In this document: one piece after another, positions 7,493 through 8,619 of the stretch | How positions within the stretch are numbered: the stretch's first letter is position 1 | Layout: each line of letters starts with the position of its first letter | Assembly: GCA_017860395.1 (NCBI GenBank) | Contig: JAGDMC010000045.1 | Span: forward strand, 1 to 8,619 | Source: Bacteroidota bacterium | GTDB taxonomy: Bacteria > Bacteroidota > Bacteroidia > Bacteroidales > UBA932 | DNA length: 8,619 nucleotides | Reading direction: 5' to 3' | Program-made: the position numbers and the translations under genes | The notes under the pieces: model-generated | Databases searched by the model: none | Told to the model about the DNA's origin: nothing | Seen by the model: the letters and a program-made list of their open reading frames with translations, nothing else

Positions 7493-8619
7493 ATGTTATC
7501 AAAAGAGAGCATCGAATTTATCCGGAATCACGCCAGCGATGACCCTGTGAAGTTGTTGCTCTCTTCCAAAAAAGTTCCTCATTCAGATATGAAACTTATT
7601 GTATCTGCTATCGAGGGGAGGAAAAAAATTGCGGCAAAAGTACCTGAATGGGGAGAGAGATTCGATTTATGTTACCCGTCATCTGTATCGTTAGAACAAT
7701 GCAGTTCTGCCTTCACCGCAGAATTCAAGCAGTATTTGTTTAAACAGAAAGATGTTCTGGATATTACCGGAGGGCTTGGGGTTGACAGTTATTACATATC
7801 AAAGGTGGCAAAATCCTTAGTCTATTTTGAGAGAAACAAAGAACTGTTTGATGCTGTTAAGTATAATTTCGGGCGTCTTGAAGTTGTAAATACTATGTTC
7901 GTCAATACAGAAGTAAACGAAAGCAGTATACCGGGCGTGCCGGACCGTGAGAAAGTCTATACTGTATACGCAGACCCATCGAGAAGAGGGCCATCGGACA
8001 GCAGAATTTTTAATCCTGAGGACTACGAACCCAACATGAATAAATTAATGGATTTATTGCTTGGTTTTGCAGACAGGATAATTATAAAGGTCTCTCCAAT
8101 GGCCGATATTACTTCATTGATAAAAAGCTTCACAGCTGTATGTGAGATAATTATTGTTTCCGTCTTTAATGAATGCAAAGAGATTCTTGTGATAATTGAC
8201 AGAAAAAATCGTTTGTCACCCGTTCCCATGGAAAAAGTAAAAATTCAGGCTGCAAATTTTGAAAAATCAGAGAAAAAATGGAAAAGCTTTGAATGGAGCC
8301 TTTCGGAAGAATCTTCCTCCGGGGCATTAATATCTACTCCCGAAAAGGGTACTTACATGTATGAACCAAACTCAGGTCTTCTTAAGGGAGGAGCATTTAA
8401 AATCCTGTGCAACAGATATTCCGTCGGGAAAATAAGTCTAAGTTCCCATTTATATATTTCAAAGATTCAAATACCGGATTTTCCGGGAAGATCATTCCGG
8501 ATAGAAGAAATTTATGATTTTGACAAAAAGGGAATAAAAGAAATTGGCCTTAAGTTTCCAAAAGCAAATGTTTCTACAAGGAATTTTAACCTGACTCCTC
8601 CCGAATTAAAAGAAAGGCT
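7493..8619 (+). CDS. Class I SAM-dependent methyltransferase, PG_1098 / THUMP-like family, 3' end missing
   Basis: An open frame from ATG 7493 runs without a stop to the window edge: 375 full codons plus two bases. The N-terminal helical part (about 1-85) includes YPSSVSLEQCSSAFTAEF (61-78), a block typical of the family. The SAM-binding motif I is DITGGLGVDSYYIS (90-103), with an acidic strand-2 end at YFER (111-114). The catalytic-region motif is YADPSRRG (159-166), the family's DPARR box, followed by IIIKVSPMADI (196-206). Residues from about 250 form the ferredoxin-like part (PG_1098_Fer), and NLTPPELKERL at the edge begins the THUMP-like C-terminal domain; roughly 30-60 residues are probably missing. 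The fold predicts a SAM-dependent methyltransferase acting on RNA or protein; the THUMP-like end favours RNA, but I know of no established substrate. It lies 13 bp after the glycosyltransferase stop, so it is probably co-transcribed. No Shine-Dalgarno is seen. Despite being cut, nothing suggests decay. Confidence 0.88.
   Translation, partial: MLSKESIEFIRNHASDDPVKLLLSSKKVPHSDMKLIVSAIEGRKKIAAKVPEWGERFDLCYPSSVSLEQCSSAFTAEFKQYLFKQKDVLDITGGLGVDSYYISKVAKSLVYFERNKELFDAVKYNFGRLEVVNTMFVNTEVNESSIPGVPDREKVYTVYADPSRRGPSDSRIFNPEDYEPNMNKLMDLLLGFADRIIIKVSPMADITSLIKSFTAVCEIIIVSVFNECKEILVIIDRKNRLSPVPMEKVKIQAANFEKSEKKWKSFEWSLSEESSSGALISTPEKGTYMYEPNSGLLKGGAFKILCNRYSVGKISLSSHLYISKIQIPDFPGRSFRIEEIYDFDKKGIKEIGLKFPKANVSTRNFNLTPPELKER

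Noticed and set aside
8023..8229. 68-codon minus-strand frame near the right end
   Set aside because: It lies opposite the methyltransferase frame, which carries clear motifs on both sides of it.

Overview
The window reads as a piece of a Bacteroidota chromosome, most likely Bacteroidales-like. The DNA is AT-rich, the starts lack clear Shine-Dalgarno sequences, and the one intergenic spacer carries two divergent promoters of the Bacteroidota TAnnTTTG type. The last gene belongs to a methyltransferase family (PG_1098 / THUMP-like) that I know mainly from this phylum. No rRNA, tRNA, CRISPR array, insertion sequence or phage gene is visible. Coding density is very high and there is no gene-free stretch over 100 bases.

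Layout. (1) Bases 1-2682 (+): the 3' part of a large sensor histidine kinase, open at the left edge, with domains GAF-PAS-PAS-GAF-PAS-HisKA-HATPase and no receiver domain. (2) Bases 2674-4416 (-): a complete phospho-sugar mutase (phosphoglucomutase/phosphomannomutase) that converges on the kinase. The two stop codons lie inside one small hairpin and the genes overlap by 9 bp. (3) Bases 4417-4510: a 94-bp divergent promoter region. (4) Bases 4511-8619 (+): a tight three-gene unit made of a NorM-type MATE transporter, a GT39/GT83-like membrane glycosyltransferase that overlaps it by ATGA, and a class I SAM-dependent methyltransferase of the PG_1098 type that starts 13 bp later and runs off the right edge.

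Function. The mutase supplies hexose-1-phosphates, the glycosyltransferase uses a polyprenyl-linked sugar on the outer face of the inner membrane, and the MATE protein exports a small molecule. These could share an envelope theme, but only the last three genes look co-transcribed, and a functional link is inference. The window is mostly ordinary housekeeping and accessory content. The points most worth a second look are the methyltransferase of unknown substrate, an Asn in place of the usual first acidic residue of the glycosyltransferase loop motif, the apparently leaderless MATE promoter, and the hairpin holding both convergent stop codons. I did not see a convincing new defence or mobile system.
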